Of a stretch of DNA of 53,899 bases, positions 33,354 through 42,020 are shown in pieces. The notes below the pieces were generated by a model, which ran no database searches, was not told where the DNA came from, and worked only from the letters and a program-made list of their open reading frames with translations. Position 1 is the stretch's first letter, and every line of letters begins with the position of its first letter. The stretch is from an uncultured Collinsella sp. (GTDB lineage Bacteria > Actinomycetota > Coriobacteriia > Coriobacteriales > Coriobacteriaceae), in contig UQMD01000016.1 of NCBI GenBank assembly GCA_900542155.1, positions 1 to 53,899 on the forward strand. Reading direction: 5' to 3'. Made by a program: the position numbers and the translations under genes.

Positions 33354-35681
33354 ATGAGAAAAGGGCTTTGGAGGATGGCCGCAGGCATCTGTGTTGCTTT
33401 AACGGCGGCAACGTTTGGGCTGACGGTGGCCGCCCCGCATGCGGATGCTGTCATGCTGGAGTCGCAGGACGGTTCCATGGGTGCATCGTTTCTCCCATAC
33501 GATTCGTCTACAGGCGATGTGTGGTCAGAATTTGATGTCGCTGTTGGACAGACGGTGAAAGGAAGGCTTTCCTTTTTTAATAAAAATCACGAATGGGCGC
33601 ACATTGACCCTAGCGATATCGATATCACATCGTCTGACGAGGATATCGCTAAGGTAAGTTATGAGTCACATAGTTGGGTATTGACAATTAGCCCCACCAA
33701 AGTTGGCACAACGACTATAACCCTGAAGAGCAAGACCGACGAGAGTTTAAACGGTTCTCTTAAGATTAAAAGTGTGGCTAAAGTCAATCCAATTAAGGTC
33801 AGTTTCGTTTCTTACGACCAATCTGGTGCGACGACAAACACCGCAACGCTGGGTTACACGGATGATTGTCCGCAAAAATGCGGGAACACGCATTATGCAT
33901 TACTAGAGGGGAGAGTTGACGTTCGTCCCGTGGACGAGAGCCGTGCGGCCACATATTTTGTTATTAAGGAAGACCCCTCAAAGGATTCCAAAGTCCAGGC
34001 AAGGGTGAATTCGAATTATTCATCATATGGAACTTCCGAGCTAAGCGCTTCTTTGCAACTCGAGGCGTTGTCGAAAGATGCTAAAGAGGCCAAGGTTCTT
34101 GTCGACTATTGCAACGGTGAAGTTGAGACGAAGAAGCTATGTGATGTTGTAACCGAGAATCAGGAGCCCGGATTCAATGAGCGTGGGAACAAAAAGCAAA
34201 AGATGCTGGTTGGGGACAGCTATTATCTGACTGCCATTCTCAACGTTTCTCCAAATGAAGTACTGAAGGCATGCCAGCGCGCACATTGGGGTGCGGACTT
34301 TGGCGCTGTAACCTATTCTCTGGAAAGCAACGATGTCGTTGAGCTTATCGATGGTGAAAACTCGTTTAAGGCAATAAAGCCTGGCACCGTTAAGGCTCAT
34401 GCTCGTGATGGCCTTGGCAATGACCATCCCTTTGAGATAAAGGTTGTCGACCCTGCGGAAGTGAGCCTTTCGAAGGCTAAGTTTGTGTCGAGCGATTATA
34501 CATTTCCCTGTGAGGTCAGTTCAGATAGTATATCCAAAGATTGGCTTTGGCTGGAATGTGACAGGGGGTTTGAATATCCAAAGGGCGTGCTGAGCAAAAG
34601 CGCTGAGGAATTGATGGACTCCTATGCCGGCGCAAAGTATTCTTTCACTTCAGATAATCCCGATGTCCTCGAGGTAAAAGGACCGATGTTTAGTGGTGGC
34701 AGTTACTTGGGGTATTTAGTGCCTCATAGTTACGGCGATGCAACGGTTTCAATGTACTTGGGTGGTCGTCTCTGCGACACGATGACCGTTCATGTTGTCA
34801 AGCCTGGCGAGGAGCCTGCAAAGACTGCGGTTTCCATTGCGGACAGCTACTCAACCTCCATGGATAAAGGCACGACTCAGCAGCTGAAGGCAAAGGTCTC
34901 CCCTGGTGACAAGGCCAGCCAGGTTGTTTGGTCCTCTTCCAACGAGAGCGTCCTTACCGTCGACGCTAACGGTCTTGTTACCGCTGTCGGTGACGGTGAT
35001 GCCACGATCACGGCAACGGTTGATGGGGTCTCTGCAACCACGGATACAATTACGGTAACCACTCCGGTCGTAAAGGTCTCGGGCGTCAGCCTCAGCGCGT
35101 CGAATCTTAAGCTTGCTGTGGGCGGTGAGCCCTCGACGTTGACCGCAACGGTTGAGCCCAACAATGCAACGAATAAGAATGTGTCCTGGTCTTCGAGCGA
35201 CCCGGAGGTCGTCACGGTTGCGGACGGCGTCGTGACCCCGGTCAAGGCCGGTGCTGCCACGATCACCGTTACCACTGAGGACGGCGAGTATAGCGCCACG
35301 TGCAAGGTGACCGTTATTCAGCCTGCTACGGGCATCACGCTCGATAAGCAGAAGGTCGCGCTTGCGGGCGCTGCAACCGAGCAGCTTAAGGCGGCGGTCG
35401 TTCCCGCGGAGGCTAACCAGACAGTTGTTTGGAAGTCCAGCAATGAGAGCGTCGCTACGGTCGATCAAACCGGAAAGGTGACGGCTGTCTCCAAGGGCGC
35501 CGCAACCATCACCGTTTCGACTGAAGACGGCGTCTATTCTCAGGATTGCGCGGTGACCGTCTCTAATCCCGCAACGAACCTTACGGTCGACCAGACCGCT
35601 CTTAACCTTAAGAAGGGCGAAGAGGGCACCGTGAAGATTTCTCTTGTTGGAGCCCTTGCGGGTGAGGTCGACGAGACCTAG
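33354..35681 (+). CDS. Big_2-repeat surface protein, cut short by an in-frame TAG
   Basis: The 775-residue product has a signal peptide (MRKGLWRMAAGICVALTAATFGLTVAAPHADA), a unique N-terminal part of about 450 residues that is more AT-rich, then bacterial Ig-like (Big_2) repeats marked by WSSSN(D)E(P)SVxTVD...GxATIT. The TAG at 35679-35681 falls in the middle of the fourth repeat; the same frame continues with good repeat sequence to an LANTG anchor. As it stands the protein would be secreted without an anchor. The ATG at 33354 is preferred because it begins a clean signal peptide; a GTG at 33309 is an alternative. Substrate or role unknown; adhesin-like. Confidence 0.75.
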   Translation: MRKGLWRMAAGICVALTAATFGLTVAAPHADAVMLESQDGSMGASFLPYDSSTGDVWSEFDVAVGQTVKGRLSFFNKNHEWAHIDPSDIDITSSDEDIAKVSYESHSWVLTISPTKVGTTTITLKSKTDESLNGSLKIKSVAKVNPIKVSFVSYDQSGATTNTATLGYTDDCPQKCGNTHYALLEGRVDVRPVDESRAATYFVIKEDPSKDSKVQARVNSNYSSYGTSELSASLQLEALSKDAKEAKVLVDYCNGEVETKKLCDVVTENQEPGFNERGNKKQKMLVGDSYYLTAILNVSPNEVLKACQRAHWGADFGAVTYSLESNDVVELIDGENSFKAIKPGTVKAHARDGLGNDHPFEIKVVDPAEVSLSKAKFVSSDYTFPCEVSSDSISKDWLWLECDRGFEYPKGVLSKSAEELMDSYAGAKYSFTSDNPDVLEVKGPMFSGGSYLGYLVPHSYGDATVSMYLGGRLCDTMTVHVVKPGEEPAKTAVSIADSYSTSMDKGTTQQLKAKVSPGDKASQVVWSSSNESVLTVDANGLVTAVGDGDATITATVDGVSATTDTITVTTPVVKVSGVSLSASNLKLAVGGEPSTLTATVEPNNATNKNVSWSSSDPEVVTVADGVVTPVKAGAATITVTTEDGEYSATCKVTVIQPATGITLDKQKVALAGAATEQLKAAVVPAEANQTVVWKSSNESVATVDQTGKVTAVSKGAATITVSTEDGVYSQDCAVTVSNPATNLTVDQTALNLKKGEEGTVKISLVGALAGEVDET

Positions 35682-36704
35682 CTTGCTCTGGATGACACGG
35701 GCGCTTCGAAGGCGTTTAAGGTTGTCGACAACGGCGATGGCTCCTACACCGTTACCGCCCTCAAGACCGGTTCTGGCTCATTTGTCATCACTGCAGAGTC
35801 GCTCTCCCAAACCGTCTCGGTGACCGTGACCAACCCCGTCCAGAAAGTCGAGCTCGACAAGACGAGCCTGTCCTTTACCGTCGGTGATGCCTCCGCAAAG
35901 CTCTCCGCAACGGTGAGTCCTGCCGATGCAGACGATACGACGGTGAGCTGGACCTCCAGCGACTCGTCGATCGCTACGGTCAAAGACGGCGTCGTGACGC
36001 CGCTTAAGGCCGGTACCGCCACGATCACCGTCACCTGTGGTGACAAAACAATGACCTGTACCGTTACTGTAGCGGCGAGGACCATTGCGGGCGTTGCGGG
36101 TAGCGACGGAACGGATGTTAGCGTAAGCGCCGAGAACAATGCCGCTGCCGGCATTGCCCAGAACAACAGCATCTCTCTTGTGGTCGAGGAACCGACAAAT
36201 CTTACCGACGCCGCCAATGCTACGATTTCCGGCCTTGAGCAGGGGGCTACCAAGGTCGCCGAGAAGCTCGATATCAAGCTTCTCAAGAATGGCGAGGTTA
36301 TCGAGGACTTCGATGGCATGTCCTTCATCGTTCGTGTCAAGATGACCGCAGCCATGAAGGCGCTCACCAATCTCAAGGTGCTCTACGTTGCCGAGGATGG
36401 TTCCACTCAGGCTATGGATACGTGGCCCGAGGGCGACTACCTTTGCTTCCGCACGAGCCACTTCTCGACGTACGTGGTGACGGGCGAGGAGGCCAATGGT
36501 GAGCCGGTTCAGCCTACGCAGCCCGTGACGCCGTCCCGGCCTAGTCAGCAGACGACGACTAAGGTGACCAAAAAGTCTGTTAAGGCTACTAAGGGCGCGC
36601 TCGCCAATACGGGCGACCAGGCCCTTGCTGTCGCCTTTATTATGGCCGTTGCCGGCGCTTCGCTGATCGCTTTCGCTCTTATGTGTAAACGTTTCGAGCG
36701 TTAG
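35682..36704 (+). pseudogene. C-terminal part of the Big_2 surface protein after the in-frame stop
   Basis: The frame after the TAG is open for 340 codons and completes the interrupted Ig-like repeat, adds one more full repeat (VELDKTSLSFTVGDASAKLSATV...), a C-terminal domain and a Pro/Thr linker. It ends with LANTG, a hydrophobic segment and CKRFER, a sortase-type anchor. The first internal ATG is at 35820 and has no ribosome site, so separate translation is unlikely. Without the TAG the gene would encode about 1116 residues. One base change explains the break. Confidence 0.8.
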
Positions 36705-36717
36705 GGTACCCCGCTCG

Positions 36718-36757
36718 TCACCCGCATCGACACAGTCTTCGATCGCCTGGAGCAGCT
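36718..36757 (+). repeat. Displaced copy of the purB 3' end
   Basis: Forty bases match 33006-33045 in purB at 39 positions. The frame remains open and encodes LVTRIDTVFDRLEQLSFE then TAG, a plausible alternative PurB C-terminus, followed by its own terminator. It brackets the surface-protein cassette as a direct repeat. Confidence 0.85.
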
Positions 36758-36813
36758 GAGCTTCGAGTAGGGTTGACCTAATTCGACCGCTTACGGATAC
36801 ATTTCAACCATTG

Positions 36814-36846
36814 GCGCCTTGCCCGTCTTGGGCAAGGCGCTTTTTT
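36814..36846 (+). terminator. Terminator, probably the original purB terminator
   Basis: A perfect 10-bp stem (GCGCCTTGCC / GGCAAGGCGC) with six T residues, 45 bases past the displaced purB end. Confidence 0.9.
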
Positions 36847-36875
36847 CGCTGTTGCACTGGCCCCCTGGTAATAAA

Positions 36876-37748
36876 ATGAACCTTATCTGCTGTTTCGATG
36901 AAAAGAGCCGTGTGCCCAGACGTATCAAACGAGGCGCCATCGTCTCGTCCGTGCTCATACTCCTTGTTGCCGTTTGTGCGGTCGCCCTGACGTATACCGT
37001 TCGAAGCAGCTCTACCTCATCGAGCGAAGCCGATAAAGATCTCCCGGTACTCAAAATTGGCGTTACGGATAACGATCCCTATGTGTATATCGATACCACG
37101 GGCGATTACGCCGGTATCGATATCGATATCGCCCGCGAGGCTTGCAAGCGTGCGGGAATCAAGCCGCAATTCATTGACATATCTTGGAATGATCGTGATC
37201 GCCTGCTCAAAAACGGCGATATCGATTGTCTGTGGTGCGACTATTCGCCCAATTATCGCGAAGACGATTATTGCTGGACTGAGCCGTATCTGACCGTGAC
37301 AGTCTCGGTTGCCGCCAAGAAAACGAGTGGTATCAAGGGTTTGGCGTCTCTCGATGGAAGCAAGACCGTTGCGGTGATTGCGGGTTCGGTGAGTGAACGC
37401 CGATTGCTTGCGGGCGATCTGGAAATCTCGTCGGACGTGCATATCAAATCATATGGCTCCGCCGAACTCTGCAAAGCCGCCCTCGTCAAGGGGTATGTTG
37501 ACTGTTGGATGGCGGACGTCCAATCGCTCGACCGGCTCGTCGCGCAGTATCCCGGTGTTTATCGCGTGTTTGCCGACAACGTTATGACGGTTGACCTTGG
37601 CGTCGCGTTTAAGGACGGCTATGAGGGGGAGTACGTCAAAAACCTCAATACCGTGCTGTTCGAGATGGATCGAGATGGCACGATTGAGCGCATTGTGGGC
37701 AAGTACAAGGCAGGGGCGACGACGGACGGGCAAGGAGCGGAATCATGA
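36876..37748 (+). CDS. Membrane-tethered solute-binding protein (SBP_bac_3 type)
   Basis: The 290-residue product has one N-terminal membrane helix (GAIVSSVLILLVAVCAVALTYTV) followed by a family-3 substrate-binding domain (LKIGVTDNDPYVYIDTTGDYAGIDIDIAREACKRAGI...WTEPYLTVTVSVAAKK). These domains bind amino acids or similar solutes. There is no ABC transporter next to it. Instead its stop overlaps a GGDEF gene by four bases (ATGA), so it may act as a sensor input to that cyclase. The start is uncertain: the ATG at 36876 or a GTG at 36912 are possible; earlier codons overlap the terminator. Confidence 0.75.
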   Translation: MNLICCFDEKSRVPRRIKRGAIVSSVLILLVAVCAVALTYTVRSSSTSSSEADKDLPVLKIGVTDNDPYVYIDTTGDYAGIDIDIAREACKRAGIKPQFIDISWNDRDRLLKNGDIDCLWCDYSPNYREDDYCWTEPYLTVTVSVAAKKTSGIKGLASLDGSKTVAVIAGSVSERRLLAGDLEISSDVHIKSYGSAELCKAALVKGYVDCWMADVQSLDRLVAQYPGVYRVFADNVMTVDLGVAFKDGYEGEYVKNLNTVLFEMDRDGTIERIVGKYKAGATTDGQGAES

Positions 37749-39544
37749 CAAATGATGAGCGCCGCTTGCGCCGAAAGGCATTAGTCACCGCGGCTATCTG
37801 CGTTGTGGCCAGCGTTGTCTTGTTGGGTCTGCTATACGTGGTCGGCACACACCGCTGCCTCGATAAAACGCTTGGATTTGGCCAGGAAACCATGGTGTTT
37901 TTAAAAAACGCCTGCGAAAAATATGACCGATATGAACAGGGAAGAAAAACCGAGGCGACGCACAATTTGGATGCCGCGCTCGAGTCGTTTTCGACGTTCT
38001 TGCCGCCTGATCGCGTTGAAGTCAACGATGATCGTGTCGAGGAGTACGTCCATTCCGAGCACCTTTCGGGAATGTTGGTCATGGACGCCGACGGCCATAT
38101 GACCGCTCATCACGATATCGACGGTCGCGATCCGCTGATGCTGTGGCGAGAGGAGCTTGCCTGCTCGTCGGTCGCATCGATGTATCGAGGCTCCAAGGTG
38201 TCCTACTCGACGGTCGTTGAGCGTCGAGATGTCGACTTTGCCGTGAGTGTTGTTCCGTACGGTGATGGCGTAGCGCTGGGGTATCGATCGCTTGCGCCCG
38301 AGCCCGCCGATGATTATTCGTATACGATCGCCGACGTGCTCGTGAACAACACATTCCATCAGAGCCCAACGGTGTTCGTGATGCGCGATGCGCAAATCGT
38401 TTCTTCAAACGATTCGACCGTCGATATAGCTCTCGCCCGGCTTCTTGCCGATAGCGGAATTGATTGGAAAGACGAAGGTCTAACACGTGTCGAATATCGG
38501 GGAAGTACCTGGTATGCCGTGCGTGCGGCGTATGAGGACTATCGCCTGTTTGCGCTCTACCCCAAATCTGAGGTCATGTCGGGCAGGATTTCATTTATCG
38601 CTGTCGGCGTGCTGGCGTTCCTGGTGTTTTTGGTTGTAGTGCTGTTGGTGCGTATCGTCGCCGATCGTCGCAATTTGGCCGAAAAGGACAAGCAGCTCGG
38701 CATCATCAATGCCATCAGTTCCACGTATGAGTCGACCCTCCTGTTGCATCTCGACACGCTTGAGATCGAGGGGATTAACATGTCGCCATCGGTGACGAAG
38801 ATATTTGCCGAGCACGCCGAGGCATATGACTTTTTTGCAACGGTTTGCCGAGACATTGTGAGTCCCGAAAGTCGCGAGGCGGTCATGGAGCTCTTAGATA
38901 TAAAGACGCTTCGGGATCGTATGGAGGGCATGCCGTACTTGGATGCCGAGGTACGAGACTGCCGAGGTACGTGGTATTCGCTGCAGGTTGTTCCGCAGCG
39001 CCGCGATGAGCAGGGTCGACTGGAGTCGGTCGTCGTGGCGACGCATAACATCTCGATGACAAAGCGCGCCGAGGAGCTTTCTTTCCAGGATAAGCTGACG
39101 GGACTTCGCAATAGAAATTACCTTGAGTCCCTTGGCGACGACCTGGTGAACGAGTCCCTGCCCGTGAGTGTGATCATGATGGACTGCAATTTCCTCAAAC
39201 GTACCAACGATCTCTACGGTCACGAAATGGGCGATGAGCTGCTACGGCGTACGGCGTCTGTATTGAGGCGAACGGCAGGCGAGAAGTTTGTGCCTATGCG
39301 CATTGGAGGCGACGAGTTCTTGCTGATTTGCCCTCACACCGATCGCGAATCCGCATGTGAAGTAGTGCAAGATCTTCGCCTCAGCCTTGCTGCTGCGAGC
39401 GATGAGATGCTGACAGTCAGTGCGTCGTTTGGCGTCGCGACGGCAGAGGCACCCGGTTATACACTGACCGAGATTTACCACATCGCTGACCACAACATGT
39501 ATCAAGAGAAACGAAAAGTCCACGCTCGGGAAGCAGATTGCTAG
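37745..39544 (+). CDS. Membrane diguanylate cyclase with GGDEF domain
   Basis: The 599-residue product has membrane segments near 11-33 and 280-303 flanking an extracytoplasmic domain, a PAS-like part around 320-430, and a C-terminal GGDEF domain (DKLTGLRNRNYLE, MDCNFLKRTNDLYGHEMGDELL, RIGGDEFLLI). The active-site GGDEF is intact, so it should make cyclic di-GMP. No RxxD inhibitory site is evident five residues before GGDEF. It is coupled to the solute-binding gene upstream, which suggests ligand control. Confidence 0.88.
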   Translation: MTNDERRLRRKALVTAAICVVASVVLLGLLYVVGTHRCLDKTLGFGQETMVFLKNACEKYDRYEQGRKTEATHNLDAALESFSTFLPPDRVEVNDDRVEEYVHSEHLSGMLVMDADGHMTAHHDIDGRDPLMLWREELACSSVASMYRGSKVSYSTVVERRDVDFAVSVVPYGDGVALGYRSLAPEPADDYSYTIADVLVNNTFHQSPTVFVMRDAQIVSSNDSTVDIALARLLADSGIDWKDEGLTRVEYRGSTWYAVRAAYEDYRLFALYPKSEVMSGRISFIAVGVLAFLVFLVVVLLVRIVADRRNLAEKDKQLGIINAISSTYESTLLLHLDTLEIEGINMSPSVTKIFAEHAEAYDFFATVCRDIVSPESREAVMELLDIKTLRDRMEGMPYLDAEVRDCRGTWYSLQVVPQRRDEQGRLESVVVATHNISMTKRAEELSFQDKLTGLRNRNYLESLGDDLVNESLPVSVIMMDCNFLKRTNDLYGHEMGDELLRRTASVLRRTAGEKFVPMRIGGDEFLLICPHTDRESACEVVQDLRLSLAAASDEMLTVSASFGVATAEAPGYTLTEIYHIADHNMYQEKRKVHAREADC

Positions 39545-39657
39545 TATTGCTGCCGCCGGTTTGCGCATTGGGGAATGTTGAATCGGTGCCCGCGATACTT
39601 TATCGGTTCGGACGGGGATAATAGACGTCTGAAATTGCTTTACGAGAGGGGAACGCA

Positions 39658-39921
39658 ATGATTAGTTTTGATTACAAGCCTCAGGGCGTATGCGCTCGCA
39701 ATATTCACCTTGATCTTTCTGATGACGGCAACAAGGTGGTGGGCGTCGAGTTTACCGGTGGCTGCAACGGCAATCTCAAGGCTATCTCTAAGCTGGTCGA
39801 GGGCGCTCCTGCCGATCGCGTCATCGAGGTTCTCGCTGGTAACACCTGCGGTATGAAGAAGACTTCTTGCGCCGATCAGCTCACGCGCGCTATCGAGGCC
39901 GCTCGCGCCGAGATCGCCTAA
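39658..39921 (+). CDS. TSCPD-domain protein
   Basis: The 87-residue product matches the small TSCPD family (TIGR03905-like): FTGGCNGNLKAISKLVEG and GNTCGMKKTSCADQLTRAI. The domain name comes from the C-terminal region of some ribonucleotide reductases; stand-alone function is not known. The conserved cysteines suggest metal binding. AGAGGGGA lies just upstream of the ATG. The stop overlaps the start of the next gene (TAATG). Confidence 0.8.
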   Translation: MISFDYKPQGVCARNIHLDLSDDGNKVVGVEFTGGCNGNLKAISKLVEGAPADRVIEVLAGNTCGMKKTSCADQLTRAIEAARAEIA

Positions 39922-41132
39922 TGAGTATCGCCGACCAGATCAAGAACGGAATATCGCGCCGCGGCTTTGTGCTCGGAGGGGCTGCCGCGGGCGCTGCCAC
40001 GGTGCTTGCCGGATGCTCAAAGAAAACGGGTACCAGCGACGACGCCGCCGGCGAGCCGCAGGTTATCAAAGACGACTCAAAGATTGTCTCGATCACGGAC
40101 GAGTATGAGGCCGTCGATATCGATCTTGAGCCCGCGGCCTCGTGGACGCTGCCGCTGGGCACGCTGCTGTACTACTGCGATGGCGACTATGCTGCCGCGA
40201 TGATGGCGCCTGCTTCTGCCCTGCATGCCAATACGCTTGGTGTGCTCAACCTGGGCGATGGCTCGCTTACCACACTTATCGAGGATCCCGTTGAGGGAAC
40301 CGGTTATGCGTTTTACGACGTTCGCGCGGGTGATGGCGTGTTCGCGTGGGTCGAGATGAACTTTGCCAATGCGTCTTGGAAACTCTATGCGCAAAACCTT
40401 GCAGGCTCCTCCCTTACCGGCAACGCTGTCGAGCTCGACCGCGGTGGCGAAAACTACGATCCGCCGCTCTTCACAGCGTATGGGTCGTCGGTCATCTGGT
40501 ATAAGATGCCCTCGTCCGGCGGCAGCAAGACGAGTAACGATTCGTACTGCTACCGTCAGTCGCCCAGCGAGTCCAAGCCTGAGACTATTTGGAAGTCGAC
40601 GGGGCGCTTCGCATCCGCCCCGCGTGTGAGCGACGGCATCCTGACCATCTCGCCCCGCGTGCACAATGATGAGGGCGTCTATTACGGTATGACGGCGATC
40701 GACCTGACTGACGGCAACAACACGAAGCGAGCTCAGCTGGTGCTTCCTTCGTCGGTTTCGCCTTTCGAGGCCGTGTATATGGGCGACACCTTCGTGTTCT
40801 CCATTGAGGCGACGTATAGCGGTGTGGGTAGCCTGGGCAATATGGGCACCTATATCGGTAACGAGGGTGGGCCGTACCTCTTCCTTTCGCGTGAGCCGCT
40901 CGCGTGCGCTGCGGGAAGGAAAAATAAATACCTGGTTAAAGTTCAGGCGTCGCATTTTTTGATTGACACTTCGGCCAAGACCTACGGCTCGCTTCTGTCG
41001 CCCGACCGAGCCTTGGAGTATGGCGATTATCCTGCTACGGCGGGTAAATCGAACTCGTTCTTAACGTACGCAACGGTGCGTAACAGCCAGGGAATTCCCG
41101 AGACGGTTACCGCTCGCCTGTTCTCTCTTTAG
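39921..41132 (+). CDS. Tat-exported lipoprotein of unknown function
   Basis: The 403-residue product begins with a twin-arginine signal and a lipobox together (SRRGFVLGGAAAGAATVLAGCSKK), so it should be folded in the cytoplasm, exported by Tat and lipid-anchored at the Cys. The rest has repeated strand-rich units (DGVFAWVEMNFANASWKLYAQNLAGSS, GSSVIWYKMPS) that resemble beta-propeller blades. No catalytic motif seen. It starts at the TAATG overlap with the TSCPD gene and is probably co-translated with it. Confidence 0.75.
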   Translation: MSIADQIKNGISRRGFVLGGAAAGAATVLAGCSKKTGTSDDAAGEPQVIKDDSKIVSITDEYEAVDIDLEPAASWTLPLGTLLYYCDGDYAAAMMAPASALHANTLGVLNLGDGSLTTLIEDPVEGTGYAFYDVRAGDGVFAWVEMNFANASWKLYAQNLAGSSLTGNAVELDRGGENYDPPLFTAYGSSVIWYKMPSSGGSKTSNDSYCYRQSPSESKPETIWKSTGRFASAPRVSDGILTISPRVHNDEGVYYGMTAIDLTDGNNTKRAQLVLPSSVSPFEAVYMGDTFVFSIEATYSGVGSLGNMGTYIGNEGGPYLFLSREPLACAAGRKNKYLVKVQASHFLIDTSAKTYGSLLSPDRALEYGDYPATAGKSNSFLTYATVRNSQGIPETVTARLFSL

Positions 41133-41285
41133 TCTCCGAGGGGTTAAAAAGGCGTCGACAGGGGAATAAACGCGTTGTGACTATGAGTACCGCCCGCCGA
41201 GCTGTCGCGTCCATGCGATACCCGGTGGGCTCAGGTGCGTTAAAATGAGCTTGTTCTTAGCTAATTGAGACAGGGGGGCCGTGTT

Positions 41286-42008
41286 ATGGCTTCAGATGCA
41301 AAAAAGATTCTGCTGGTCGAGGACGAGAAGGCAATCCGTGACGCCGTCGCTGCCTATCTCGAGCGCGAGGGCTACTGGGTTGTTGGCGTCGGCGACGGCC
41401 AGTCTGCGATCGAGGAGTTCGAGAAGCACCAGTTCGACCTGGTTGTGCTCGACCTTATGCTCCCCAAGATTCCCGGCGAGCGCGTTTGCCGCACCATTCG
41501 CGACACCTCGGATGTCCCCATCATTATGCTGACGGCCAAGGGCGAGATCGAGGACCGTATTATCGGCCTCGAGCTCGGAGCCGACGACTACCTGATCAAG
41601 CCGTTCTCGCCGCGCGAGCTTGTCGCGCGCGTACGCGCCTTGTTCCGCCGTGCCCACCAGGCCGATGAGCCGGCCGTCGAGGTGCTCGACTTTGGCGATC
41701 TGGTCATTGACATCTCGGGCCACAAGATTTTGGTCGAGGGCAAGGAAGTCGACCTGACGGCTTCCGAGTTCAAGCTGCTCACCACGCTTGCCCGTCACCC
41801 CGGCCGCGTCTACAACCGCATGGAGTTGGTCGAGAAAGTGCTCGGCTACGACTTTGAGGGTTACGAGCGCACCATCGACAGCCACGTGAAGAACCTTCGC
41901 GCCAAGCTGGGCGACGACCCCAAGAAGCCCAAGTGGCTTTACACCGTCCACGGTGTCGGCTACCGCTTCGAGGCTCCGACCAAGACCGATAAGTCGGACG
42001 AGAAATAA
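41286..42008 (+). CDS. OmpR/PhoB-family response regulator
   Basis: The 240-residue product has a receiver domain (LLVEDE, phospho-acceptor D56 in LVVLDLMLP, T and K in MLTAKGE and YLIKPFSP) and a winged-helix DNA-binding domain (LTASEFKLLTTLARHPGRVYNRMELVEKVLGYDFEGYERTIDSHVKNLRAKL). The ATG at 41286 follows a G-rich ribosome site. The histidine kinase starts 12 bases downstream, so the two form a two-component system; the stimulus is not visible. Confidence 0.93.
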   Translation: MASDAKKILLVEDEKAIRDAVAAYLEREGYWVVGVGDGQSAIEEFEKHQFDLVVLDLMLPKIPGERVCRTIRDTSDVPIIMLTAKGEIEDRIIGLELGADDYLIKPFSPRELVARVRALFRRAHQADEPAVEVLDFGDLVIDISGHKILVEGKEVDLTASEFKLLTTLARHPGRVYNRMELVEKVLGYDFEGYERTIDSHVKNLRAKLGDDPKKPKWLYTVHGVGYRFEAPTKTDKSDEK

Positions 42009-42020
42009 AGGAAATCACAT

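Noticed and set aside
35679..35681. Recoding of TAG as pyrrolysine
   Set aside because: No pyrrolysine genes are visible, and the codon interrupts an ordinary Ig-like repeat in a surface protein. A mutation is simpler.
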